From contig JBOHER010000302.1 of NCBI GenBank assembly GCA_050701115.1, positions 1 to 50,049 on the forward strand: a stretch of 50,049 nucleotides of DNA, written 5' to 3'. Below, in pieces: positions 10,316-18,075 of the stretch (positions are counted from its first letter, which is position 1; each line of letters starts with the position of its first letter). The stretch comes from JBOHER01 sp050701115. Lineage in GTDB: Bacteria > Actinomycetota > Actinomycetes > Mycobacteriales > Pseudonocardiaceae. The notes under the pieces were generated by a model, which saw nothing but the letters and a program-made list of their open reading frames with translations, had not been told where the DNA came from and ran no database searches. The position numbers and the translations under genes are program-made.

Positions 10316-10402
10316 GCTAATCACGCTGCTGGTCGGTGGCCTGCGTGGCACCGTGCGCGCTATACGCTGGCGCGGGGTGTGCGGGACGGTGAGAGGCGAG
10401 GC

Positions 10403-11263
10403 GTGAGGATGTCGACAGATGACCGCGACGCAGGACGCCTGGTTCTCGCTGCCACCCCGCTCGGTGACGCCCGGGACGCTTCCGCGCGGCTGATCGAGGC
10501 ACTGGCTACCGCCGACGTGATCGCGGCAGAGGACACCCGGCGCACCCGGTCGCTGGCCGCCGCGCTGAACGTCACCCCGACCGGCCGTGTGGTGAGCTTC
10601 TACGACGCGGTCGAGACCTCGCGGATTCCCGCGCTGCTCGATGCGGTGCGCGGCGGGCAGACCGTCCTGCTGGTCACTGATGCAGGTATGCCGAGCGTGT
10701 CCGATCCCGGTTACCGCCTGGTGTCGGCGTGCGTCGCGGAGGATCTGGCGATCACGTGCCTGCCAGGTCCCTCCGCTGTGACGACCGCCCTCGCGCTGTC
10801 CGGGCTCGCTCCGGACCGGTTCTGCTTCGAGGGATTCGCCCCCCGCAAGCCCGGCGAACGCAGGCGGTTCCTCGAGGCGCTGGCCGCCGAACCTCGCACA
10901 TCGGTGTTCTTCGAGTCTCCGCATCGATTGGCAGGCTTGCTCGAGGAGGCGGTGCGGTTGTTGGGGCGCGACCGGCGGGCTGCCGTCTGCCGGGAGCTCA
11001 CCAAGACCTATGAGGAGGTGCGTCGCGGCACGCTCGCCGAACTGGCCGCCTGGGCGGCGGGCGGAGTGCGCGGTGAGATCACCGTTGTGCTCGCGGGAGC
11101 CGTTGCGCGCGAGGTCGGTGTGTCCGACCTGATCGCCGATGTGCGCGCTCGGGTCGATGCGGGTGCGCGGCTGAAGGTGGTGGCCGCTGAGGTCGCGGCA
11201 GAGCACGGGGTGTCGAAGAAGGACCTGTACGACGCGGTGCTCGAGGCGCGCAAGCAGCCCTAG
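10403..11263 (+). CDS. rsmI: 16S rRNA 2'-O-ribose C1402 methyltransferase
   Basis: A SAM-dependent methyltransferase of the tetrapyrrole methylase fold that modifies C1402 in the ribosomal P site. Visible motifs are LVLAATPLGD at the N-terminus, AAEDTRRTR, VTDAGMPSVSDPG, LPGPSAVTTAL, FEGFAPRK and FFESPHRL. The GTG at 10403 has GAGG six bases before it; an ATG at 10409 is an alternative and gives 284 residues. The stop codon overlaps that of the convergent MFS gene by four bases, so there is no room for a terminator between them. TATACGCT at 10361-10368 may hold its -10. Confidence 0.95.
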   Translation: MRMSTDDRDAGRLVLAATPLGDARDASARLIEALATADVIAAEDTRRTRSLAAALNVTPTGRVVSFYDAVETSRIPALLDAVRGGQTVLLVTDAGMPSVSDPGYRLVSACVAEDLAITCLPGPSAVTTALALSGLAPDRFCFEGFAPRKPGERRRFLEALAAEPRTSVFFESPHRLAGLLEEAVRLLGRDRRAAVCRELTKTYEEVRRGTLAELAAWAAGGVRGEITVVLAGAVAREVGVSDLIADVRARVDAGARLKVVAAEVAAEHGVSKKDLYDAVLEARKQP

Positions 11264-12552
11264 CGTTGCTCGCTGGCTTCGAATTCGCACGCCTGCTCGG
11301 GGGTCGGGTGGTGTGGCTCATCCTTGGCGGGCAGCGTCTCCTTGGCGGGCAGCCACACCAGTGCCGCGACCAGGCTCAGCGCACCGGTGACGGCCAACGC
11401 CGCGGCGAAGGACAGCTGATCGGCCAGCACCCCGGCCGCGATCGGGCCCAGGATGGCGCCGACGTCGGCGGCCATCTGGAAGGTGGCCAGCACCGGGCCA
11501 CCACGCCCTCGGGAACCGACGATGTCGGCCACCGTCGCCTGCTTGGGTGGCGTCAGCAATCCGGTACCCACCCCGGCCAGCACAGTGGCCATCAGGAAAT
11601 CGGGTACCGACCCGCTGAATCCGACCCAGATGGTTCCGCTGCCGGACATCACCAGGCCGGCGAGCACCAGGGGCTTACGGCCCACCGTGTCGGCGAGCTT
11701 GCCCGCCGGGATCAGCATGATCACATTGGCCGCGGCGAACACCGCGAACGCGATGCCGGCAAAGGACTCCTCACGCCGCAGCACCTCGGTGATGAACAGC
11801 GGGACCAGTGAGACGCGCACCCCGAAGATGACCCAACCGGTCGCGAAGTTGGCGAACAGGGCGGAACGGTAGCTGTGCTCGCGGAGGGCGTCCGGCAGGG
11901 TGACCGCTGGGGTTGCGTCCTCATCGGCCGCTGCGATCAGCGTGGAGCGGCGCAGCAGCACCCACACGATCAGCACGGCGACGATCAGCGCCACCGAGTA
12001 GGCCAGGAACGGTGCCTTCAACGAGATCGCGATCAGGCCGCCGCCTGCCAGCGGACCTGCGACGTTGCCGAGCAGGAAGCCGGTTCCGAACAGCCCAGCG
12101 GCCCTGCCGCGCAGAGTGGGCGGGGTCAGGTGAATGAGCAGCGCGACGGCGGAGACGGTGAACATGGTCGAGCCGATACCACCCGCCGACCGGAAGGCGA
12201 CCAGTTGCGCGTAGTTCTCGGCGAACGCGCACGCGCCGGTGGACACCGCCACGATCAGCAGGCCGGAGATGTAGACCTTGCGCTCCCCCAGCCGGGTCAC
12301 CAATCGCCCGGCTACCGGCGCGAACAGCAGCCGGGTGACGGCGAACGCGCTGATCACGAACGACGCCGCGGTCACGCTCACATCGAAGCTGCGGGCGAAC
12401 ATGGGGATCGCGGGCGCCACGATGCCGAACCCGCCCGCGATGACGAAGTTCGCCGTGACCAGCACCCACACCTCACGAGGGAGCCTCGGCTGCGAGTCCG
12501 TCGGTAGGAGTTGGCCGGAGCCGGTCACCACACGGATCGCCTCCCACGGCAC
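11260..12552 (-). CDS. MFS transporter, multidrug-exporter type
   Basis: About 430 residues with the twelve-helix pattern of the major facilitator superfamily. The loop-2/3 motif appears as GRLVTRLGERKVYISG and its C-half counterpart as GKLADTVGRKPLVLAG. A Gly-rich helix 5 (GTGFLLGNVAGPLAGG) resembles the antiporter motif C of drug/proton exporters. The substrate cannot be told. It starts with a GTG only three bases after the pabB stop, so it is probably co-transcribed with pabB; no ribosome site is evident, so the start is uncertain. The C-terminus is acidic and hydrophilic. Confidence 0.9.
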   Translation of the reverse strand: MPWEAIRVVTGSGQLLPTDSQPRLPREVWVLVTANFVIAGGFGIVAPAIPMFARSFDVSVTAASFVISAFAVTRLLFAPVAGRLVTRLGERKVYISGLLIVAVSTGACAFAENYAQLVAFRSAGGIGSTMFTVSAVALLIHLTPPTLRGRAAGLFGTGFLLGNVAGPLAGGGLIAISLKAPFLAYSVALIVAVLIVWVLLRRSTLIAAADEDATPAVTLPDALREHSYRSALFANFATGWVIFGVRVSLVPLFITEVLRREESFAGIAFAVFAAANVIMLIPAGKLADTVGRKPLVLAGLVMSGSGTIWVGFSGSVPDFLMATVLAGVGTGLLTPPKQATVADIVGSRGRGGPVLATFQMAADVGAILGPIAAGVLADQLSFAAALAVTGALSLVAALVWLPAKETLPAKDEPHHPTPEQACEFEASEQR

Positions 12553-12555
12553 TTG

Positions 12556-13893
12556 TTAGCTAAGCGAAGGATATGCCCGCCCGAGCTTACCCGCGAGCAA
12601 CTGTTCCAACGGTGCCGCCTTGTGCAGACATTCCTGCCACTCCAGCTCGGGGTCCGAGGACGCGGTGATCCCACCGCCGACGCCAAGCGCAAGCTGGTAG
12701 CCGCCGGTCGGCGACCGCTGGAGCTCGAAGGTGCGGATGGCGACATTGAGCTCCATCCCGGCGAGCGGCGAGGCCAAACCGGCCGCTCCGCAGTACACCC
12801 CACGCGGCTCCGGCTCCAGTTCGGCGATCAGGTCGAGTGCGCGCAGCTTCGGCGCTCCAGTGACCGACCCCGGTGGGAAGGCGGCGTCGAGCAGATCGGC
12901 GTCATCGACTCCTGGCGCGAGTTGACCCTCCACAGTGGACTCTAGATGCCAGACGCCGGGCGCTTCGCGCACCATCAGCAACTCGGGTACGCCCACGGTG
13001 CCGACTTCACTGATTCTGCTCAGGTCATTGCGTACCAGATCGGTGATCATCACGTTCTCCGCGACATCCTTTTCGGACTCGCGCAGCAGGATGGCGTTCT
13101 CGTCATCGGCAGGCCCGCGCCGGGGGAGTGTGCCCTTGATCGGGGTGGAGATCACCCGAGTGCCTTGTCTGGCAAGGAAAAGTTCAGGCGATAGCGAGAC
13201 GACCGCGCCCCAGGAGCCGGTCAGGTAGGCCGCCCTACGTGGACGGAGCGAGCTGACACCCTCGGCGAACAGGTTGCTCGGTGAACCGTCGAACGAGCCA
13301 TGAAACCGGGTGCAGATGTTGGCCTGGAACAGTTCGCCCTGTTCGATCGCCCGGATGCAGGCGCGCACGGCTGCGGTGTAGTCACTCTTGGCGGGGCGAC
13401 GCAACGTGCACGGAGTCCATCCTTCGCCGAGATCCGCGAGTGAGCCGTGTTCGGCCAGGAGCGTTTCCAACTCGTCGGCCAGCCGTTCTGGGTCCGGAGC
13501 GTCGTCGGCTACCAGCGCTTCGAACCACCAACGTCGGTCAGCGTCCTGTCGCAGCACGTGATCGGCCCAACCCCACGCCGCGTCGGGCAGTCCGCTCGGC
13601 CGACCAGATGAATCGGTCAGCCCGTAACCGAGGTAGCCGATCCACCCACCGCCGACCGCCCCGTCCGCTGATCCGCTGATCTCCGGCTGCCGGGCGGGGA
13701 CAGCGAATGCCTCAGCGGCGCCGGTGACCGGTGTGATGCGTACCGAGGGCGCGACTACCGCGTGCGAACCGAACCAGTCGCCGGTCAGCGCGGCAGGCCC
13801 GGGCAGGGCAAGCCAGCGGGCGCGGGCGTCGAGCAGCACAAGCGCCCGCTCCGGCGTCGCATCAGACCGCAGTGACCTGCGCACCAACCGCAT
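12556..13893 (-). CDS. pabB: Aminodeoxychorismate synthase component I
   Basis: 445 residues, chorismate-binding family. It makes 4-amino-4-deoxychorismate for folate, using ammonia from a glutaminase subunit encoded elsewhere. Core motifs are QGELFQANICTRF, SLSPELFL, PIKGTLPR (the Lys of PIKGT favours PabB over TrpE, which has PIAGT), DLVRNDLSR, FPPGSVTGAPK and YCGAAG. The ATG at 13893 has AGGA about eight bases upstream, so this gene has a normal leader, unlike the leaderless genes around it. The MFS gene follows directly. Confidence 0.93.
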   Translation of the reverse strand: MRLVRRSLRSDATPERALVLLDARARWLALPGPAALTGDWFGSHAVVAPSVRITPVTGAAEAFAVPARQPEISGSADGAVGGGWIGYLGYGLTDSSGRPSGLPDAAWGWADHVLRQDADRRWWFEALVADDAPDPERLADELETLLAEHGSLADLGEGWTPCTLRRPAKSDYTAAVRACIRAIEQGELFQANICTRFHGSFDGSPSNLFAEGVSSLRPRRAAYLTGSWGAVVSLSPELFLARQGTRVISTPIKGTLPRRGPADDENAILLRESEKDVAENVMITDLVRNDLSRISEVGTVGVPELLMVREAPGVWHLESTVEGQLAPGVDDADLLDAAFPPGSVTGAPKLRALDLIAELEPEPRGVYCGAAGLASPLAGMELNVAIRTFELQRSPTGGYQLALGVGGGITASSDPELEWQECLHKAAPLEQLLAGKLGRAYPSLS

Positions 13894-13952
13894 CCGCTCA
13901 TCCTCGCTGGTCCTGCATGCCGCTCGCGCACCTGGGGTCGTGAGATTGCACG

Positions 13953-13958
13953 TACCCT
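13953..13958 (+). promoter_or_regulatory. Leaderless -10 element of the DUF4185 gene
   Basis: TACCCT ends six bases before the ATG at 13965, and no ribosome site precedes that ATG. Confidence 0.6.
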
Positions 13959-13964
13959 GCGTGC

Positions 13965-14960
13965 ATGGTGCGTGTGATCGAGACGTGCAAGGTGGCGACG
14001 GTGACCGGGCCGGGATCGACCAGTCGCACCGACGAACGGTTCGCGATCAACGGTACCGACCTCGGAATCCTGTGGGACGGTGGCGACGGCCGAGTGCTGG
14101 CGCTGTTCGGTGACACCTATGGCGCCGGTTGGGGTGGCAGCGGTGCGGGGCCGGATCACGCCGACTGGCGGTGCAACGTGCTCGCGTTCTCCACCACCCG
14201 CGACCTGAGTGCGGGGATGGAACTGGATGGCGTTGTGGCCAGGCCGGACGGCGGTGCGGCGCAGATCATCGCCCGTGACCCGCGCCGGGACGAGCACACC
14301 GTGATTCCCAATGGCGCTATCGCGGTCAACGGCACCCAGTACGCGCATTACATGTCCATCCGGCACTGGGGACGGCCCGGCAGGTGGGTGACGAACTACG
14401 CGGGAATCGCTGTATCGACCGACGGCGGCAGCACCTGGACCAAGCCGGAGCGCGCGCGCTGGATCAATCGAGCCGAGCGCGACCACCCGTTCCAGATCGG
14501 GGCATTCGCCAGCGACGACGACTATGTCTACCTGTTCGGCACGCCCAACGGCCGATTCGGCGATGCGCACCTGGCCCGAGTCCGGCCTGGTGACGTCCTC
14601 GAGCCGTCGGCCTACCGGTACCTCGCAGGCTCGGCCTGGATAGCCGGCGAACTCGCGGCCACGCCGGTGTTCGGCGGACCGGTCGGCGAGCTGTCCATTG
14701 CCTACAACGTCTACTTCGGACAGTGGATGGCGGTGTATCTCGACGTGCGCAGGGCGGCGATCGTGCTGCGCACCGCCGAGGCCGTCGACGGCCCGTGGAG
14801 CGAGCCGGAGGTGCTGGTCTCCGGCCGGGACCACCCGGCGCTCTACGGTGGCTACCTGCACCCGTGGGCCCTGGACGGACCGGAGATCTACTACCTGATG
14901 TCGCAGTGGCAGCCGTACAACGTTTTTCTCATGCGCTCCACCCTGGTGTCTTATTCGTAA
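13965..14960 (+). CDS. DUF4185 domain-containing protein (beta-propeller-like)
   Basis: 331 residues, DUF4185 throughout. Recurrent aromatic/Gly strands such as VLALFGDTYGAGWGG, AIAVNGTQYAHYMS, GIAVSTDGGSTWTKPE, YLFGTPNGRFG and PEIYYLMSQWQPYNVF suggest a five-bladed propeller like those of glycosidases and sialidases. No signal peptide is seen with this start. Members occur in mycobacteria near cell-envelope genes, and some relatives are thought to act on cell-wall glycans; activity here is unproven. The gene lies alone between divergent pabB and metG, with a likely leaderless promoter. Confidence 0.85.
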   Translation: MVRVIETCKVATVTGPGSTSRTDERFAINGTDLGILWDGGDGRVLALFGDTYGAGWGGSGAGPDHADWRCNVLAFSTTRDLSAGMELDGVVARPDGGAAQIIARDPRRDEHTVIPNGAIAVNGTQYAHYMSIRHWGRPGRWVTNYAGIAVSTDGGSTWTKPERARWINRAERDHPFQIGAFASDDDYVYLFGTPNGRFGDAHLARVRPGDVLEPSAYRYLAGSAWIAGELAATPVFGGPVGELSIAYNVYFGQWMAVYLDVRRAAIVLRTAEAVDGPWSEPEVLVSGRDHPALYGGYLHPWALDGPEIYYLMSQWQPYNVFLMRSTLVSYS

Positions 14961-14963
14961 GTC

Positions 14964-15074
14964 GGGCTATTCACCACGGGGCGCTCACCACGGGGCGCTC
15001 CTTGCCCCTCGCCTGCAGTCAGTCGTCGCGAGCCACCCTCCGGGCGGCCCCGCCAACTGACTTGTGAATAACCC
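14964..15074. repeat. 111-bp intergenic element with 11-bp terminal inverted repeats
   Basis: GGGCTATTCAC at 14964-14974 pairs with GTGAATAACCC at 15064-15074 (10 of 11 complementary plus one wobble). Inside, AGTCAGT (15017-15023) pairs with ACTGACT (15056-15062). It may be a miniature mobile element or a large terminator hairpin after the DUF4185 gene. Confidence 0.55.
14971..14998 (+). repeat. 14-bp tandem duplication
   Basis: TCACCACGGGGCGC occurs twice without a gap, at 14971-14984 and 14985-14998, starting within the left arm of the 111-bp element. Confidence 0.85.
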
Positions 15075-15132
15075 TCCTGGAGTAGTGGCATTACGGCGTA
15101 TGGCCAGTGCAAATGGCCGCGAGCCCGGTACG

Positions 15133-15138
15133 TAGGCT
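15133..15138 (+). promoter_or_regulatory. Leaderless -10 element of metG
   Basis: TAGGCT ends six bases before the metG ATG at 15145; there is no ribosome site. Confidence 0.65.
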
Positions 15139-15144
15139 CTGGCC

Positions 15145-16938
15145 ATGAGCACACCCGTGTTGACCGCGGTGGCCTGGCCCTACGCCAACGGCCCCCGCCA
15201 CATCGGCCATGTTTCCGGTTTCGGCGTCCCCTCCGACGTCTTCTCGCGCTACCAGCGAATGGCCGGCAACAACGTGCTCATGGTCAGCGGCACCGACGAA
15301 CACGGCACGCCGATCCTGGTCCAGGCCGACAACGAAGGCCGCACCGCGCAGGAGACCGCCGACTTCTACACCCGGCAGATCTGCGGCGATCTGCAGGGCC
15401 TCGGGCTGACCTACGACCTGTTCACCCGCACCAGCACCGGCAACCACGCTGCCGTTGTGCAGGAGATCTTCCTGGCGCTGCACCGCAACGGTTACGTGGT
15501 GCCCAGGACCACCCATGGCGCGGTCAGCCCGTCCACTGGGCGCACCCTGCCCGACCGCTACATCGAGGGCACCTGCCCCATCTGCGACTACGACGGGGCT
15601 CGCGGGGACCAGTGCGACAACTGCGGCAACCAACTCGACCCGGCTGATCTGATCAACCCCAGGTCGCGGATCAACGGCGAGACACCGAAGTTCGTCGAGA
15701 CCGAGCACCTCTTCCTCGACCTGCCCGCGTTCACCGAATCGCTGGGTAAGTGGCTGTCCGCTCGCACCGACTGGCGCTCCAACGTTCTCAACTTCACCCG
15801 CAACCTGGTCGACGACATGCGGCCGCGCGCCATCACCCGCGACCTCGACTGGGGGGTACGGATTCCGCTCGATGGCTGGCGTGATGAGCCACTGAAGCGG
15901 TTCTACGTCTGGTTCGACGCGGTGATCGGCTACTTCTCGGCCAGCGTCGAGTGGGCCCGTCGGCAGGGTAGGCCGGATGCGTGGCAGCATTGGTGGCTCA
16001 ACCCCGAAGTCAAGTCGCACTACTTCATGGGCAAGGACAACATCACCTTCCATGCCCAGATCTGGCCTGCCTTGCTGCTCGGCCACAACGGGCAGGGGGA
16101 CAAGGGCGGTCAGGCAGGTCCCTATGGTGCGCTGAACTTGCCGGACGAGATCGTGTCCAGCGAGTTCCTCACCATGAGCGGCTCGAAGTTCTCCACCTCG
16201 CGCGGCACGGTGATCTACGTGCACGACTTCCTGCGCGAGTTCGGCCCGGACACACTGCGGTACTTCCTCTCGGTTGCGGGTCCCGAGACCCAGGACACCG
16301 ACTTCACCTGGGACGAGTTCGTCCGGCGCGTCAACAACGAACTGGCCAATGAGTGGGGCAACCTGGTCAACCGGTCCATCTCGATGGCACACAAGAATGT
16401 CGGTGCGGTCCCCCGGCCGGGCACCCCGGCGCAGGCCGACGAGGAGCTCACGGCGGCATCGGCCAGGGCCTTCGAGACGGTCGGCGGGCACCTGCAGCGG
16501 TCCCGATTCCGGCAGGCGGCCACCGAGGCCATGCGGGTGGTGACCGCGGCCAACCGGTACCTGTCCGACCAGGAGCCGTGGAAGATGAAGGACGACCCGG
16601 AGCGGCGGGACGCCGTGCTGCACACCGCGCTGCAGGTCGTGTCGGACGCCAACACTTTGCTCACCCCGTTCCTGCCGCACTCCGCCCAGCGAGTGCACGA
16701 GGCGCTGGGTGGCACCGGCGTGTGGGCGGCCCAGCCGGAGATGTCCGAGGTGGAGGATTTGGACGTACCCGGGCGGATCAACCCGATCCTCACCGGTGAC
16801 TACGCCGCCGAGCAGGCGCGCTGGGAGTCGGTGCCGATCGAGGTCGGCCGCCCGCTGGCCAAGCCAAACCCGCTGTTCGCCAAGCTCGACACCACCCTTG
16901 GCGAGACCGGCCCCGAGTGGGCCCCGATCGCACAGTGA
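15145..16938 (+). CDS. metG: Methionyl-tRNA synthetase
   Basis: 597 residues, class I synthetase that charges initiator and elongator tRNA-Met. The HIGH motif is in PYANGPRHIGH, the zinc knuckle is CPIC/CDNC near residue 150, and the KMSKS loop reads KFSTS (in MSGSKFSTSRGT), as in the longer archaeal-like MetG subgroup. ARYQ-type helices and the anticodon domain (LANEWGNLVNR) follow. There is no C-terminal tRNA-binding dimer domain. In mycobacteria, as I recall, the gene at this place is on the other strand and is shorter. A 15-bp triplication covers the stop codon. Confidence 0.96.
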   Translation: MSTPVLTAVAWPYANGPRHIGHVSGFGVPSDVFSRYQRMAGNNVLMVSGTDEHGTPILVQADNEGRTAQETADFYTRQICGDLQGLGLTYDLFTRTSTGNHAAVVQEIFLALHRNGYVVPRTTHGAVSPSTGRTLPDRYIEGTCPICDYDGARGDQCDNCGNQLDPADLINPRSRINGETPKFVETEHLFLDLPAFTESLGKWLSARTDWRSNVLNFTRNLVDDMRPRAITRDLDWGVRIPLDGWRDEPLKRFYVWFDAVIGYFSASVEWARRQGRPDAWQHWWLNPEVKSHYFMGKDNITFHAQIWPALLLGHNGQGDKGGQAGPYGALNLPDEIVSSEFLTMSGSKFSTSRGTVIYVHDFLREFGPDTLRYFLSVAGPETQDTDFTWDEFVRRVNNELANEWGNLVNRSISMAHKNVGAVPRPGTPAQADEELTAASARAFETVGGHLQRSRFRQAATEAMRVVTAANRYLSDQEPWKMKDDPERRDAVLHTALQVVSDANTLLTPFLPHSAQRVHEALGGTGVWAAQPEMSEVEDLDVPGRINPILTGDYAAEQARWESVPIEVGRPLAKPNPLFAKLDTTLGETGPEWAPIAQ

Positions 16939-16969
16939 ACGATCGCACAGTGAACGATCGCACAGTGAA
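16925..16969 (+). repeat. 15-bp tandem triplication over the metG stop codon
   Basis: CGATCGCACAGTGAA occurs three times in a row (16925-16939, 16940-16954, 16955-16969), all identical. The first copy holds the metG TGA. The unit is a multiple of three, so copies 2 and 3 repeat an in-frame stop. Confidence 0.95.
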
Positions 16970-16998
16970 CGCCCCACTTTCCCGGGGGGGAACCAGGC

Positions 16999-17847
16999 AT
17001 GAGTGAGGATAACCGGCGTGCGCGGCCACCGGTACCGGCGCCGCTTCCGGTACCGGTGGTCGACGCACACACACACCTGGACGCGTGTGGGGCGGTCACC
17101 GCCACCGACGTCGCCGACGTCCTCACCCGCGCCGAGCAAGCCGGGGTGGCCGGCGTGGTCACCGTCGCCGACGACCTCGCGGCCGCCCGGTGGGCCGCCG
17201 ATGCGGCGACCTGGGACGAGCGGGTGTACGCGGCGGTGGCCATCCACCCCACCCGCACCAAGGACTTCGGCGATGCCGAGCGAGCCGAAGTGGAGCGGCT
17301 GGCCGTCAAGCCCCGTGTCGTCGCGGTCGGGGAGACCGGTCTGGACTACTACTGGGACTACTCGCCGCACGAGGCCCAGCAGGAGGCATTCCGCTGGCAT
17401 ATCGACCTCGCCAAGCGAATCGGCAAACCGCTGATGATCCACGACCGGGACGCCCACGCCGATGTGCTGCGCATCCTGCGCGAGGAAGGCGCTCCGGAGA
17501 CCGTGGTGTTCCATTGCTTTTCCGGCGATGCCGCTGTCGCCCGCCAGTGCCTCGACGCCGGGTATGTGCTCTCCTTCGCGGGGCCGGTGACCTTCCGCAA
17601 CGCTCGCGCGCTGCGGGAAGCCGCCCGGCTGGTGCCGATCGATCAGTTGCTGGTCGAGACCGACGCCCCGTTCCTGACTCCGCACCCGTTCCGCGGCGAA
17701 CCCAACGAGCCGTACTGCGTCGCCTACACCGTGCGCGACTTGGCTGAGTTGCGCGGCGAGACCGTCGAAGACCTCGCCTCGGCGGTAAACGCCACGTCCG
17801 GGCGGGTCTTTCGACTGCCCGGAAGCGGACCAGGCGACACAGCGTGA
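16999..17847 (+). CDS. tatD: TatD family hydrolase (metal-dependent DNase)
   Basis: 282 residues with the TatD TIM-barrel metal sites: VVDAHTHLD near residue 21, GETGLDYY, MIHDRDAHAD, FHCFSGD and ETDAPFLTP. The family are Mg-dependent 3'-5' exonucleases or deoxyribonucleases; the cellular role in actinobacteria is not well defined. It follows metG by 60 bases and shares direction, and tatD-rpfB-ksgA order matches mycobacteria. The start ATG has only a weak G-rich ribosome site. Two hairpins follow at 17883-17932. Confidence 0.93.
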   Translation: MSEDNRRARPPVPAPLPVPVVDAHTHLDACGAVTATDVADVLTRAEQAGVAGVVTVADDLAAARWAADAATWDERVYAAVAIHPTRTKDFGDAERAEVERLAVKPRVVAVGETGLDYYWDYSPHEAQQEAFRWHIDLAKRIGKPLMIHDRDAHADVLRILREEGAPETVVFHCFSGDAAVARQCLDAGYVLSFAGPVTFRNARALREAARLVPIDQLLVETDAPFLTPHPFRGEPNEPYCVAYTVRDLAELRGETVEDLASAVNATSGRVFRLPGSGPGDTA

Positions 17848-17882
17848 CTCTGGGTTGAACGCATTGCGACAGAAGACGTGTC

Positions 17883-17907
17883 CATTACTCCACCCGAGGG
17901 AGTGATG
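17883..17907 (+). terminator. Hairpin downstream of tatD
   Basis: A 9-bp stem (CATTACTCC with GGAGTGATG, one G-U pair) closes a 7-base loop. With the next hairpin it forms a tandem structure 36 bases after tatD. Confidence 0.5.
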
Positions 17908-17916
17908 TAAGTCACG

Positions 17917-17932
17917 ACACCCCGAGGGGTGT
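17917..17932 (+). terminator. Second hairpin downstream of tatD
   Basis: ACACCCC and GGGGTGT form a perfect inverted repeat around GA, followed by TT. This fits a short intrinsic terminator. A TACTGT at 17956-17961 just after it could be the rpf promoter -10. Confidence 0.5.
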
Positions 17933-18075
17933 TTGCGCAACCTCCTGGTCTTCGTTACTGTCCCGTGACCGTACCGAGTGGTTGTGGATCATTCCGCAAC
18001 CCACCGGAACGCCCACAGTCACGTCAGTGCACGTCGGGGTAGCACGGCGCAGGCGCGAGCTCGCGTCAGTGCCAG

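Noticed and set aside
10316..11290. N-terminal extension of the mannosyltransferase
   Set aside because: It runs antisense through rsmI, whose motifs are unmistakable; high-GC DNA leaves long open antisense frames.
15091..17940. A 949-residue minus-strand ORF opposite metG and tatD
   Set aside because: It is a shadow frame of two well-supported plus-strand genes and shows no domain.
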